DNA from: Anoplopoma fimbria
Lineage: Eukaryota > Chordata > Actinopteri > Perciformes > Anoplopomatidae
NCBI RefSeq assembly: GCF_027596085.1
Contig: NC_072465.1
Location: forward strand, 13,568,857 to 13,632,856
Length of the DNA stretch: 64,000 nt
Direction: 5' to 3'
Shown here: in pieces, positions 12,238-21,895 of the stretch
How the letters are laid out: each line of letters begins with the position of its first letter
Numbering within the stretch: position 1 is the stretch's first letter
Translations under genes and position numbers: made by a program
Notes under the pieces: model-generated
What the model was told of the DNA's origin: nothing
Database searches by the model: none
The model's input: only the letters and a program-made list of their open reading frames with translations

Positions 12238-13944
12238 TATTATTATATTTATAGTTATCCTATAACATTTTATAACATCAATGAAGTACAGCGAGAGGTA
12301 ATTTGGGGGTTCTTAATGCGAAGTGGCTCACTTCAACTCAATATTCAGACAAAAACAGCCAAGAACACTTCTTACAGTATAAGATTTATTGTATTTCCGC
12401 AGCAATTTATTTTTACAGCCAAATAACCTGAGTTTTGCCTCAGAGGGCTTTACAATCTGTGCAACATGCAGCTTAATTTATCCTTGGACCCTTGCGTCAG
12501 AAAAGGGAAAAACTCCCCTACTAAAAAATCCTTGAACAGGGAAAAAAAGGAAGAAATATCCGGGAACGCATCACAGGAGGATTCCCTCTCCCAGGAAAAA
12601 GATGGTGTTGAGAATAAACAACATAATTTTTTTTAGGAAATAGCAGTCAATCCATATGACAGAAATAATGACATAATGAGTAGCACCAATATTAGCAGAA
12701 CAATAATAGAAAGATAATGTTACTACTAATAATAACAGTAGCAGTGGATATAATGGAATAATAATGTTAATAATAGCAGTAATAGTAGCGCTAATAGTAA
12801 TAGAAATGTGACTAATAATACGAAAATGAGTAGTGGCAGGGTTACCACGGTCCAAGTATAACCAAGATTCATGGAAACCTGGCAGGGGAGAAAGCACGAA
12901 GACTGTGGAGAAGAGACAAAGTAAAAGTAATGTGCATTAAGGGGACATGAATTTATATGGACAGCGAGGGAGAAGAGGAGAGAGGAGCTCAGTGTATCCT
13001 AGGAAGTCCCCCGGAGGTCTAGGCTTATTGCAACATATTGAGGGGATAGTCCAAGGCAAACCTGAACCAGCCCTTACGATAAGTGTAATGAAAGAGGAAA
13101 CTCTTTAGCCTACTCTTAAATGTGGTGAGTGTGTCTGCCCCCCAGACTGAAACTAGAAGTTGATTCAACAGAAGAGGAGCTTGTTAGCTGAAGGCTCTGG
13201 CTCCCATCCTACTTTTGGATAATCTAGGAACCAGAAGTAACTCTGCATTCTCAAAGTGCAATGCTGTATGTGGGTTATATGATACTATGAACTCCATAAG
13301 ATATGGTTGAGCCTGACCATTAAGGGCTTTATAGGTGAGGAGAAGGATTTTAAATTGTATTCTGGATTTGTACAGGGAGCATGTGCAGAGAAGCTAATAC
13401 GATAGTGATATGATAACTTTTTAGTTTCTGTCAGTACACGTGCTGCAACATTCAGGAACTGCTGAGTCTAAAAAAACATATTAGAGCAGCCTGATAATCA
13501 GGAATTCTTTAATCTAGTCAAGAAGTTACAATGGCATGGACAACGTGAGTGAAAAAAGGCAGTGCTTGAAGTGTTTTTATGTGGGAGTAAAAGGATATAT
13601 CCTGATCAAAGATAACTTGAGAGTAGGGTAGAGTGACTTTATTATTAGTTGATTCATTTCTGATCTGTCCAGGGCATAGAACAAATCTTCAGTTTTGTTT
13701 GGGTTTAACATCAGGTCTTGCAGGTAACCTGGGTTTTTATGTCCTTAAGGCATGCTTGGAGTATAGCTAACTGTTTGGTTTCATCTGGCTTGATCGATAG
13801 ATATAATTGGGTATCACCTGCATAATAATTAAAGTTTGGAGTGTTTTCTGATTATACTGCCTAATGGAAGCATACATAAGGTAGAGAGAATTAGCGTAAG
13901 CCCAGAACATTGTGGAACTCCCTGCCTTACTTTGATATGCATGG
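12238..13944 (-). mobile_element. L2-type LINE 3' half, degenerate (duplication unit 1)
   Basis: Read on the minus strand, 13,944 to about 13,060 covers the late RT and C-terminal part of L2 ORF2. The frames are broken but parallel the copy at 29-40.6 kb, for example the stretch equivalent to SKSRMGARAF...QAPLL near 13,190. About 13,060 to 12,430 is the 3' UTR, with the trinucleotide-rich ATT/ACT block (12,640-12,840) also seen at 41.7-42.2 kb. The outermost 200 bp (12,238-12,420) are flanking sequence that was co-duplicated. No intact frame remains. Confidence 0.7.
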
Positions 13945-14401
13945 TATTATTGTATTTATAGTTATCCTATAACATATTATAACATCAATGAAGTAACTCT
14001 AGAGGTAATTTGGGGAGTTCTTAATGCGAAATGGCTCGCTTCAACTCAACATTCAGACAAAAACAACCAAGAACACTTCTTACAGTATAAGATTTATTGT
14101 ATTTCCATGTCAATGAATAAAACACACCAGGAATTGCATTCAGTTACATTGATTTTTACAGCCCAATTATCCGAATTTGCATCAGAGGACTTTACAATCT
14201 TTGCAACATGCAGCATGCTTTATCCTTGGACCCTTGCGTCAGAAAGGGCTTGATCGATAGATATAAGTGGGTATTATCTGCATAATGAAAGTTCATGGAG
14301 TGTTTTCTGATTATACTGCCTAATGGAAGCATACATAAGGTAAATAGAATTAGTCCAAGCCCAGAACCTTGTGGAACTCCCTGCCTTATTTTTATGTGCA
14401 T
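13945..14401 (-). repeat. Tandem duplicate of the L2 segment with internal deletion (unit 2)
   Basis: The first ~290 bp repeat 12,238-12,500, and the last ~155 bp (from 'gcttgatcgatagatataa') repeat 13,782-13,944. The 1.3 kb between is absent, so this is a shortened second unit. The translated RT fragment [14 protein letters not shown] lies near its end on the minus strand. A third unit start follows at 14,402. Confidence 0.8.
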
Positions 14402-14439
14402 GTTATTATTGTATTTATAGTTATTCTATAACATTTTAG

Positions 14440-14632
14440 GATTCATCTAACATGGCTCCCCCTGTGAGAAAAAAGGACATGCTCTCATTTCTCGGGATGG
14501 CAAATTACTGCCGGCACTGGATTTTTGATTATGCTGCAATGGACTCTGTTTTACGTGCAGCAACATTGCAATCTGCTCCTCCTCTGGTGCAATGGACTGA
14601 GAGTATGCACAAAGCTTTCCAGGAAAGGGAGA
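14440..14632 (+). pseudogene. Retroviral/LTR pol fragment (RT-RNase H linker), plus strand
   Basis: The open frame encodes KKDMLSFLGMANYCRHWI and then QWTESMHKAFQ, typical of the end of the reverse transcriptase thumb and connection region of gammaretro-/epsilonretro-like pol. It runs directly into the Rex3 fragment at about 14,633, making a chimeric frame of no biological meaning. It lies opposite in orientation to the env/integrase remnant at 15.2-17.4 kb. It is therefore either an inverted piece of the same provirus or a separate insertion. Confidence 0.65.
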
Positions 14633-15206
14633 TGGACAGGCGGTTCGGTGCAGCGTCAGCAATGATGCAGGCGTTGTACCGGACCGTTGTGGTGAAGGAG
14701 CTGAGCCGTAAGGCAAAGCTCTCGATTTACCAGTCCATCTACGTTCCAACCCTCACCTATGGTCATGAGCTTTGGGTAGTGACCAAAAGAATGAGATTGC
14801 AGATACAAGCGGCCGAAATGAGCTTCCTTCGTAGGGTGGCTGGGCTCAGCCTTAGAGATAGGATGAGGAGCTCAGACATCCGGAGGGAGCTCGGAGTAGA
14901 GCCGCTGCTCCTTCGCGCCGAAAGGGGCCAGCTGAGGTGGTTCGGGCATCTGATCAGGATGGCCCCTGGACGCCTCCCTTTAGAGGTTTTTCCAGGCACG
15001 TCCAACTGGTAAGAGGCCCCAGGGTAGACCCAGAACACGCTGGAGGGATTATATATCTTGTCTGGCCTGGGAACGCCTCGGGCTTCCCCAGGAGGAGCTG
15101 GAAAGTGTTGCTGGGGAGAAGGACGTCTGGAGGACCCTCCTTAGCTTGCTGCCCCCGCGACCCGGCCCCGGATAAGCGGAAGGAGATGGATGGATGGATG
15201 GATGGT
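14633..15206 (+). mobile_element. Rex3-type (RTE clade) retrotransposon, 5'-truncated
   Basis: The frame encodes the C-terminal end of an RTE-type ORF. Visible motifs are SIYQSIYVPTLTYGHELWV, AAEMSFLRRVAGLSLRD, LGVEPLLLRAERGQLRWF and GHLIRMAPGRLP, continuing after a frameshift near 14,985. The copy ends in a (GGAT)n/(ATGG)n tract at 15,185-15,206, the short tandem tail known for Rex3. Severe 5' truncation is normal for this family. It truncates the 3' end of the neighbouring env remnant. Confidence 0.8.
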
Positions 15207-16872
15207 TTCTTCATCCCAGTCACTATCATCAGTGTCACTTGGAATTTCATATGGAATACAAGGTTCAGGGTTATCATTAAGAGCAGTATACTGTATCATC
15301 GTTCGTGAGATCATACTGGAGACCATAGATCTGATACAGGGAAGGACACAAGTCAACAGTATAAAAAACAGTAACAACATTATAGCTCCTTTATAAATCA
15401 GTGAGCACCATGAGTTAGTTAGCCAAGAGAAAAAGTCCCATCCCCCAGGAATGGACTTGTCTGCGGCATACTCGGCATTTAACAGAGCATTCAGGTGTGA
15501 GACAACGTGAATGAGATTATCGTTTGCATCTGGAATATAAGTACAACACACCTCCCGAGGAGGCAGTGAGAAGGTCCAGTGCCATTCTGTTTTGGATCGC
15601 ATATCTTCTGAGTGCCTGTAATTCAGGAGTAAGCATCGCAAATCCAATAGTTACATCCGCGGTTAGATCCTCTATCTCAAGGGCTAATCTGTCGATTTCA
15701 TGCGCATTATTTGTCACTCCCCACCATGGAACCAGACCGCTTAAGAATTTTACCTCACCCGCGATTCGTTCACAGTTCTCTTTTCTTTTTGACCCTCCGT
15801 CAGGCCCAGGTGTTTTCTTTTTTGACCTGCGTTCACGCTGCTGGTGAGGAAAATAATGTGAATACGACTTTTTACTGTGATAAGAGATGGTTTTCGTAAT
15901 TCTAACGTTTGGAAGCAACTTAGCCATATGACAAACCCCGCACCATCTTGGTGGGAGAATAAGATACACTCCTGAACCACATACCCAAGCATGTGATGTC
16001 AGGCAACTATAGCCAGCTGAATTTGGAATCACTACAGTAGAATTTGTGGCTAAGGTAGTGTTTTCCTTGAGCGGTGAACTAGTTAGATTAGCTCTAGCTA
16101 TATATGGTGTGTTCTCTTTGTTATGACAAGGAGAAAGGCCATTTTCTCGTCTAATAACAGAGCAGGTAGACTTAACAGTTTGTTCGCAGGAACCGGTCAT
16201 ACCTAAGTTAAGCGAGTCGTTAGCACACGCGCGGCTGAAACATACCTCTGAAGTATACGAATGTGGTATGGGTAGATTAATCAATGGTGAGCTCAACGTC
16301 ACTTTGGTGACGTAGGAATACATAGACATGTTTCTTATGTGATGGTATTCATAGTCGATCGTTGTCTCATTTATCATGTTGCGATGTCGTATCATGTTCT
16401 TTACTCCGTGGGGACCTGATCCAGTCATGGCAACTAAGACTGAGGGCGTTTCTATTTTATTTAAAGGAACAGGTACCAAAGGGGCACTATTCAACGAGTG
16501 AGGCAAGAGAGAGCAAGCATAACAACTAGTATTAGTGACCATGTGAACCGATGAACGGACAGTCTGATACCAGAAATTGTCTCCCAGACCTGAGATCTGT
16601 GAGTCTGGAACCGCAAAACGCCTCAGGCGTGAATGGTTGGTTGTGTTACCTGATGTAAAATTACCATCAGCAGAGGTTGTGGGCTGCTTACGATCTGGTT
16701 CACACAGGAAAAAGATGGTGAATACAATGATTACAGAACCAAACCCTAGGATACATGTTGAAGCCCTAAGGCCACAGCCCAGACGATGGAATGGATGCCA
16801 TGGTCGTGGTCGTTCCATGATGGAGTGCGTTGATCCCACGGTGGTGACACAAGAACTGCGCTTGCACGTCAC
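15207..16872 (-). pseudogene. Endogenous retrovirus envelope (env), frameshifted and 3'-truncated
   Basis: The minus-strand frame of about 450 codons begins at 16,872, with a second in-frame ATG near 16,817. It has a hydrophobic signal/anchor segment about 40-60 residues in. Numerous N-X-S/T sites and a CYAC (CXXC) motif in the surface part suggest a glycoprotein. A basic stretch (QRERRSKKK) is a plausible cleavage region. It is followed by a heptad-like helix and an LQALRRYAIQNRMALDLL segment of retroviral transmembrane subunits. Near 15,570 the frame breaks: the reading changes to a second frame that holds CCTYIP, a membrane span (LLLFFILLTCVLPCI) and an acidic tail. That tail runs into Rex3 without its own stop. 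The expected spacing of the cysteine cluster is lost at the break. It is a fossil. Gamma-/epsilon-like affinity is inferred from layout. Confidence 0.85.
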
Positions 16873-17012
16873 GTTACAGCTTGTATCAGTGTGTGTGTGT
16901 AGTGTTTTCAGCGGAGCAGGACCAAGGCGGCGCTTGGCTCACACCTGTCCTGTGTTGAATCAACGAAGTATATCTGGTCACAAATATGACGTTATTATGG
17001 TCATATACATGC
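16873..17012 (-). other. Spacer between pol end and env start
   Basis: About 140 bases separate the integrase stop from the first env ATG. No other feature is seen. Confidence 0.5.
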
Positions 17013-17396
17013 CTACTTATCAGGAGATGCTTCCTTGGTTGTAGTCGGTGTCTGTGGGGGTTCACTCGGCCGAGGAACCCGTTTGCAGTGGCTGGCGTGG
17101 ATCCACGTGGCTCTTTCAGCTACCTTGACAGCTGTGTGGGTAACCAGGAGCACCTGGTAGGGACCCTGCCAACGTTTTGCTTTCCAGTGTTTCCTCCTGA
17201 AGTCTTTCACTACCACATAGTCACCTGGTTGGAGGAGGTGCAGAGGTTTGCCGGCAGGTGATGGCAGAGCTGTAGCAACCTGTTTCCTGATATCGGAAAG
17301 GGCACGAGAAAGGTTAATGCAATAGGTTAGCATAGCATCTTCACAGAGAGCAGTGTCAGGAGGAGGCCCTCCTGGTGGATGGATTCCAACATGAGG
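17013..17396 (-). pseudogene. ERV integrase C-terminal domain (end of pol)
   Basis: The minus-strand frame shows the order expected of a gammaretrovirus-like integrase C-terminus: an Asn/Leu/Arg-rich helix (CINLSRALSDIRKQV), a PGDYVVVKDFRRK strand, the W-GPYQVLLVT strand and TAVKV...WIHASHCKR. The stop at 17,013 lies just upstream of env, as in a provirus. The catalytic core and everything upstream in pol are absent. Near 17,396 the sequence switches to a gag-derived reading, directly after a splice-acceptor-like 'ctttttgcag' on the minus strand. Confidence 0.85.
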
Positions 17397-17793
17397 AGGA
17401 GCTGCAAAAAGACATAGGGGGTTAAGTTAGTTCGAGCCCTTTTTCTCATTCTCATGTACATCAGGACTTTAGGCAATTGTTTGCGTATTTTCCTTCTTTC
17501 CCTATGCTCTGCTTCATCCTTCCACATTTTCAAACACTTCCTGTGTTTTCTATCTCTTCCAAATCCTTAACTTTGATTACCTTGGTTCCCCATACTCTTT
17601 TCTGCTCTTCCTCCAATTTTGTTTCTAATTTCCCTATTTGAGCTATGCTAAATGATCCTCCTGGAGGAAACCCACATTGTTCTATCCATACACCAACACA
17701 ATCTATGCTCCCTGTTCCATATTTGGACCCCATGACATCAATACATCCCCCTGCAGGTGGAGGAACCTGAATCTTGCTCTCACCCGAACCCAT
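17397..17793 (-). pseudogene. ERV gag 5' remnant (matrix start)
   Basis: The minus-strand frame starts at 17,793 with MGSGES, a glycine-2 myristoylation-type start usual for retroviral matrix proteins. It runs about 87 codons to a stop at 17,530, then continues in another frame as a basic stretch (WKDEAEHRERRKIRKQL) down to about 17,400. The position, about 640 bases downstream of the primer-binding site, fits the 5' end of gag. The rest of gag, protease, RT, RNase H and most of integrase are missing, so there is one large internal deletion of several kilobases. Confidence 0.7.
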
Positions 17794-18429
17794 AATTCAG
17801 ATGTGTGTATACACTTTTGACTTTTACAACACAGGTGTCCCAGTGAGGCCTCGGTTACTATAGCTCATCCAAGATAATGCTACGGCAGAAAATGAGTGCG
17901 CTTTTTTTTCTTTTTTTTTCTCTTTCTTGCACTGTCACTTCTCCTTTAAACACTGTGTGTGAACAATGGTCACCTTTACATAAATGTTTCTTAGGTCAAG
18001 AACGACAACACCCAGATTTTAATTAACCTGAACGTCCGTTTCTCTTTACCAGTTCTCCTTTTGATCTATCCTCATTGAAAGGATATGAGGGACGTAAGAT
18101 GTCACAAAAGCCAAAACAATTCAGGAAGGTTAAATTAATTAAAATTCACAATGACCCAGATATTACCAAAACAAAGGTGAATAATCACAACCCTTGAAAA
18201 CCACTCTATTACTGATTATATCGCAATAAATCATAGATCAGAATTTCAACGTCTCACCCGGTTTTTGTTGATTCGTGGACTCAATCCGGTCCTTTGGATC
18301 ACAGTAGAGATGGCCCAGAGTCGTCGGTGGATCGGTCCTCTCATCTCTCAATGTCAAGGTAGAGGCAGGAGATTTCCTCCTGGATGATCAGTCACTGTTC
18401 CTCCGTCTCCTCAGGACGATCTTCTATGG
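17794..18429 (-). other. ERV untranslated leader
   Basis: About 640 bases lie between the primer-binding site and the gag start, without open frame. They presumably held donor and packaging signals; I cannot assign these from sequence alone. Confidence 0.5.
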
Positions 18430-18447
18430 ATCCTGTTCGTGACGCCA
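18430..18447 (-). promoter_or_regulatory. Retroviral primer-binding site, tRNA-Ser type
   Basis: The minus strand reads TGGCGTCACGAACAGGAT, three bases after the LTR end. It starts with the invariant TGG and is complementary, over 18 bases by recall, to the 3' end of a vertebrate tRNA-Ser(CGA) gene plus CCA. Position, spacing and sequence all fit a PBS. Confidence 0.75.
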
Positions 18448-18450
18448 AAT

Positions 18451-18936
18451 TGTTGTGGAAACAAATAATACTATACTAATACTGACTGAGATGAGTCCAA
18501 AGTGAGCGTTGAAATAACAATCAGATGACAAAGAGTGTCTATATAGTATTTTATTTCTAATTAGAAAGAGGCAGAAGTTTACAGGATCACACAGAGCACA
18601 ACAAAGTATGCACTGGCAAGCTCGCAAAGTAATGCACTGAAGAGAAAGGCTTCACACCCTGAATATAAGGACAAAACAAGACAGGGGTGGTCAAGGCTAT
18701 AATTCGGTGTCTGCAGACTCTGTTCTGATTTAGTATGTCTACTGACGCCTAGGATAAGGAGTAGGTTAGGGAGGGGAGTGTGAAGGTCAGAGGGGGAACA
18801 AGACGACCTTTTGTACCGAGGTGTTTACCACCCTGCACCTGGCCTGAGGACGTAAATCCTTTACACAGAATAACAACGTCAAACAACACAAGTGTAATTC
18901 ACACAGTATAACTAAAGCCTAAAATTTGCCATTACA
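18451..18936 (-). repeat. ERV 5' long terminal repeat
   Basis: On the minus strand the element begins TGTAATGGC at 18,936 and ends GTTTCCACAACA at 18,451, giving TG...CA ends and a length of 486 bp. It is followed by ATT and the PBS. The 3' partner is not in the window: the sequence after env is Rex3. The left boundary is set by the PBS and is firm. The outer boundary rests only on the TG/CA rule. Confidence 0.7.
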
Positions 18937-19016
18937 ATTCCCATCACCTTTCACACATGTCCCAAGTTCCATGACTTTTTGAGCATCCCAAACCACAGAA
19001 AGATCAGCCTCCTTTT

Positions 19017-19200
19017 CATAAGATAAGATAAGATAAGATAATCCTTTATTAGTCCCGCAGCGGGGAAATTTGCAGGCTTACAGCAACATAGAGTTAAAGT
19101 GCATACAAGAGACATAGTAAAGAAAGACAAGATAAAAAAAAAAAAAGTATTATAAACAGAAAGTAAGAAAAAAAAAACACAATTTAAAGGAAAAAGCTCA
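19017..19200 (-). repeat. (AGATA)n tract plus common fish retroposon 3' end
   Basis: A pentanucleotide run (ataagataagataagata) is followed by 'cctttattagtcccgcagcg', a motif widespread at 3' ends of teleost retroposons, and by A-rich sequence. The direction is inferred from the tail. Confidence 0.5.
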
Positions 19201-19304
19201 CAGGTGAGCAGGAGCTGCTGTAAGAGGCAGCCATTCATGGCGTATGGTGTGTTGCCACAACAACAGCGGTCAAAGAAAGCTCAAAATATTCACAATCAAG
19301 CATC

Positions 19305-19855
19305 TGTCATGATCTTTGTTGGCTTTCTGTTTTATTTTGAAGTTCCCTGCCTCTTATGTCACATGATTGTTTCATTTCCTGTCTTTGTGATCTTCCCTCC
19401 TTTTCTGTGTGCAACATCTTTGTCTGTCATGTCTCGTCTTGCCTCCAAAGTAATGTTTTCTTTTTTCGTCATTTGTCAGTATTTCATGTTTTTTGTGTTA
19501 TTAACTCTCCTCTTGTTTCATATCGCTTCCTGTCTTTGTGTGTTTTTTCCCGCCATTGTGATTATCTGCCCTGCCCCTGACAGTGTACTCTGTCTTCGTG
19601 CCAGATTGTCTTAGTTGTCTGTGTAAAGGGTTCTAGCAATTTCCCTGTGTTTGCTTGTCCTGGTATTTGGGATCTCTTCCTGTTTTTGCCCAACCAAGTT
19701 TTTGCCTCATCCCTGCCTGATTTGTTTGCCTTTACTAACTGCCTACCTATGTAACAAACCATATCCAATAAGTATAGATTGTTTTATCTACACCTTATCT
19801 CTCAGTCTCTTGCTAATGAGTCCTGTTTTTATATGTGCTTCCAGGAGGCATAACA
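19305..19855 (+). repeat. Possible solo LTR (low confidence)
   Basis: A T/C-rich 551-bp stretch starts TGTCATGATC and ends GGAGGCATAACA, giving TG...CA with matching short inverted ends (TGTcATG/CATaACA). No target duplication is visible in the immediate flanks (catc versus gtac). The long open frame on the plus strand reflects the composition only. Confidence 0.35.
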
Positions 19856-20017
19856 GTACAAACTGGCAAATTATTGACTCAGCTGACCAGAATGGATGTG
19901 TTGTTTGAGAAGGAGATTTATTACTGAATTATTACCTCCTCTGGAAATGTTCTCAAGCGCGGACCCGTATAATGCTTTAATAATTTTGGGCAGATTGGAC
20001 AGTGTACGTTGGAGTTA

Positions 20018-20168
20018 CAATAACTTCCTGTTTCATGTGAATGGTGCAAAATGGGCCAAGTCAAAGTCCTTCAATAAAAACTCACAATTATGATGACTTT
20101 TGTCATAATGGTCCTAAGATTGTCCTGACCAAATTTGAAGTCGATCGCATAAATTCTGTAGGAGTTCA
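20018..20168 (+). repeat. Dispersed repeat, copy in + orientation
   Basis: It contains 'gacttttgtcataatggtcc', 'attgtcctgaccaaatttga' and 'agtcgatcgcataaattctg', and matches the reverse complement of 21,020-21,185. Related blocks occur at 51,960-52,640. The class is unknown. Confidence 0.7.
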
Positions 20169-21019
20169 TTAAAGTACAGCGCCTAAAAATGGGCTAAAAT
20201 TGCTGAGCTACTATAGCACCCCCTCGTGTTTAAATAAAATTAAAATTTCAGGTTGTTTAAGGTAGTTATATGGACATATGTTGAATTTGAATGGTTTGAT
20301 AGTTTTTCTATCAAAATTGCAGAAAATCTCAGAAGCAGAGCTTAATGGTCCAATTGGTACCAGGAACTGGACATGTGTGTCAAATTTCAAGTCAGCTGGA
20401 CATACGCAGTGAGGGGCTTAGCATTTCAAACTTAAAAAATGCTCTAGGGGGCGCTATAGACTCATTTTTCATACCCAAAAATGAGACCCTAGAGTTTTTA
20501 CCAGTCCCAATAAGCATGCCAACTTTTAGTTTTCGCACAAGTTAAGCCCCTCAAAAAGCCAATGCTTTTGCAGAAGAATAATAAACATACCAGTTTCCAT
20601 AGGGCAGTGCTCAGGCCCTCATCATTTCTGATTAACTCTTTCTAGTGCTTAGGCTGTGTGTTAATAGTGTGCAGGAGGGTTTCTTGAATCTACGATCAAG
20701 AAATAAGCTGCCAAAATGTCCATCATTGGTGACGGTGATAATGTGAACATGGTGCCATTCCATCCCCCATGGTAAATGGTGCTGGTTGGATGCTTTTCTT
20801 TATTTGTATGGCTTGATGGATATCCTCAGGCATGGCGTTCACGTTAGAGTTCATTCAAAAAGTACTGCTGAATGATGACAAGAAGAAATTGAAACCCAAT
20901 TAGAAATTGTAAACTACAAAAGTAGTATAACAAATAAGTACATGTTGAGTTGTTATATACCTGATTGCGGCCATCATTTAGCCTTTTATACTCATTTTCA
21001 CACGTTTTATTTTCAAGAA
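20169..21019. other. Spacer between inverted repeats, repeat-derived
   Basis: It contains 'cagcgcctaaaaatgggcta', 'agggggcgctatagactcat' and 'gcagaagaataataaacata', which I associate with an abundant non-coding fish repeat. No gene is seen. Confidence 0.4.
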
Positions 21020-21185
21020 TTCCTGCTACAGAATTTATGCGATCGACTTCAAATTTAGTCAGGATAATCTCCAGACCTCGATGATGAAAAGTCATCAAAA
21101 TCAAGAAGTTTTCATGGAAGGACCTTGACGTGGCATGGTGCCCATTTTGCGCAATTCGCCCAATAAACAGGAATTTGTTGTTCTT
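21020..21185 (-). repeat. Dispersed repeat, inverted partner
   Basis: The reverse complement contains 'cctgtttattgggcgaattg', 'gatgacttttcatcatcgag' and 'gaagtcgatcgcataaattc', aligning along its length with 20,018-20,168. The arms are about 850 bases apart. Confidence 0.7.
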
Positions 21186-21588
21186 TTTTTCATGGGGGGG
21201 ATGTAGATAGAGATGAGACACCTCTTCTGTTCAGGATCATATTGACCCGCTCACTTAAAATCAAGCCAAATGAGTTATAAGGATTTGTATTGAAAGTGAA
21301 CTCTATTTATGTTTATTTATAGTGTTAAGAAACAGAAATTTACAAAAATGAACAAGAGATGAGCACAATGAACGAGGTGTGTGTATGGGTGTATATTGGG
21401 TGAGGATGACCACTGTATTTCACCATTTTTTTTGACATGTTTCGCCCCTCACCTGCTTAGTGTGGGCGGAGTTTTCCTGCGGGAAAATAAAAGGTTCCCA
21501 TCAAAGTCATAATAGTATCTGTATTTCTCGCACAGGTGGGGTAGTGAGAAAGAGAGTGTGTGCGTGTTTGATTGGGATGAAATATGGT
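21186..21588. other. Intergenic, nothing firm
   Basis: The phrase 'catattgacccgctcactta' near 21,240 resembles the 'gtcaatttgacccgc' ends at 21.8 kb and may be the other side of a decayed piggyBac-like element. I cannot prove this. Confidence 0.3.
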
Positions 21589-21667
21589 GTGTGTGTATTT
21601 GTGTCTCTGTATGTGTGTCTGTGTCTCTGTATGTGCATGCGTGTGTGTGTGTGTGTGTGGGGGGGGG
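21588..21667. repeat. Imperfect (TG)n microsatellite with G-run
   Basis: TG dinucleotides interspersed with TC end in a run of nine or more G. The open frames over this tract are low-complexity artefacts. Confidence 0.9.
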
Positions 21668-21789
21668 TTGCAAATACATGATATGGACCATTGTTTTAAC
21701 GTTGATTACACTAATTAAGGCAAGTAGAAGATGTTTCATACTGAAAAAGTAAATATTTATATATAAAGTCAATATTTTTTCTAGATTTT

Positions 21790-21895
21790 CAAAGTTTGAA
21801 ACGGGTCAATTTGACCCGCAACATAACAGGAGGGTTAAACATCCACCGGGAACATTATTGCTGTTCCTGACAAATGAACATAACAGGAGGGTTAA
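21790..21895. repeat. piggyBac-like terminal motif, present twice
   Basis: 'gtcaatttgacccgcaacat aacaggagggttaa' ends in TTAA at about 21,837, and 'acataacaggagggttaa' recurs at 21,878-21,895. Termini reading TTAACCCTCCTGTTATGTT are typical of teleost piggyBac-derived repeats with TTAA target sites. Confidence 0.5.

Noticed and set aside
14452..15012. A single 186-residue gene
   Set aside because: It is a chimera of a retroviral RT fragment and a Rex3 fragment joined by chance in one frame.
15190..15206. GGAT repeat as an independent microsatellite
   Set aside because: It sits exactly at the 3' end of the Rex3 fragment, where such a tail is expected.
19204..19614. 136-residue membrane-protein-like frame
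   Set aside because: It is hydrophobic only because the DNA is T/C-rich, and it overlaps a probable LTR.
21449..21772. Coding frames around the TG-rich tract
   Set aside because: They are His/Thr- and Cys/Val-rich readings of a microsatellite.
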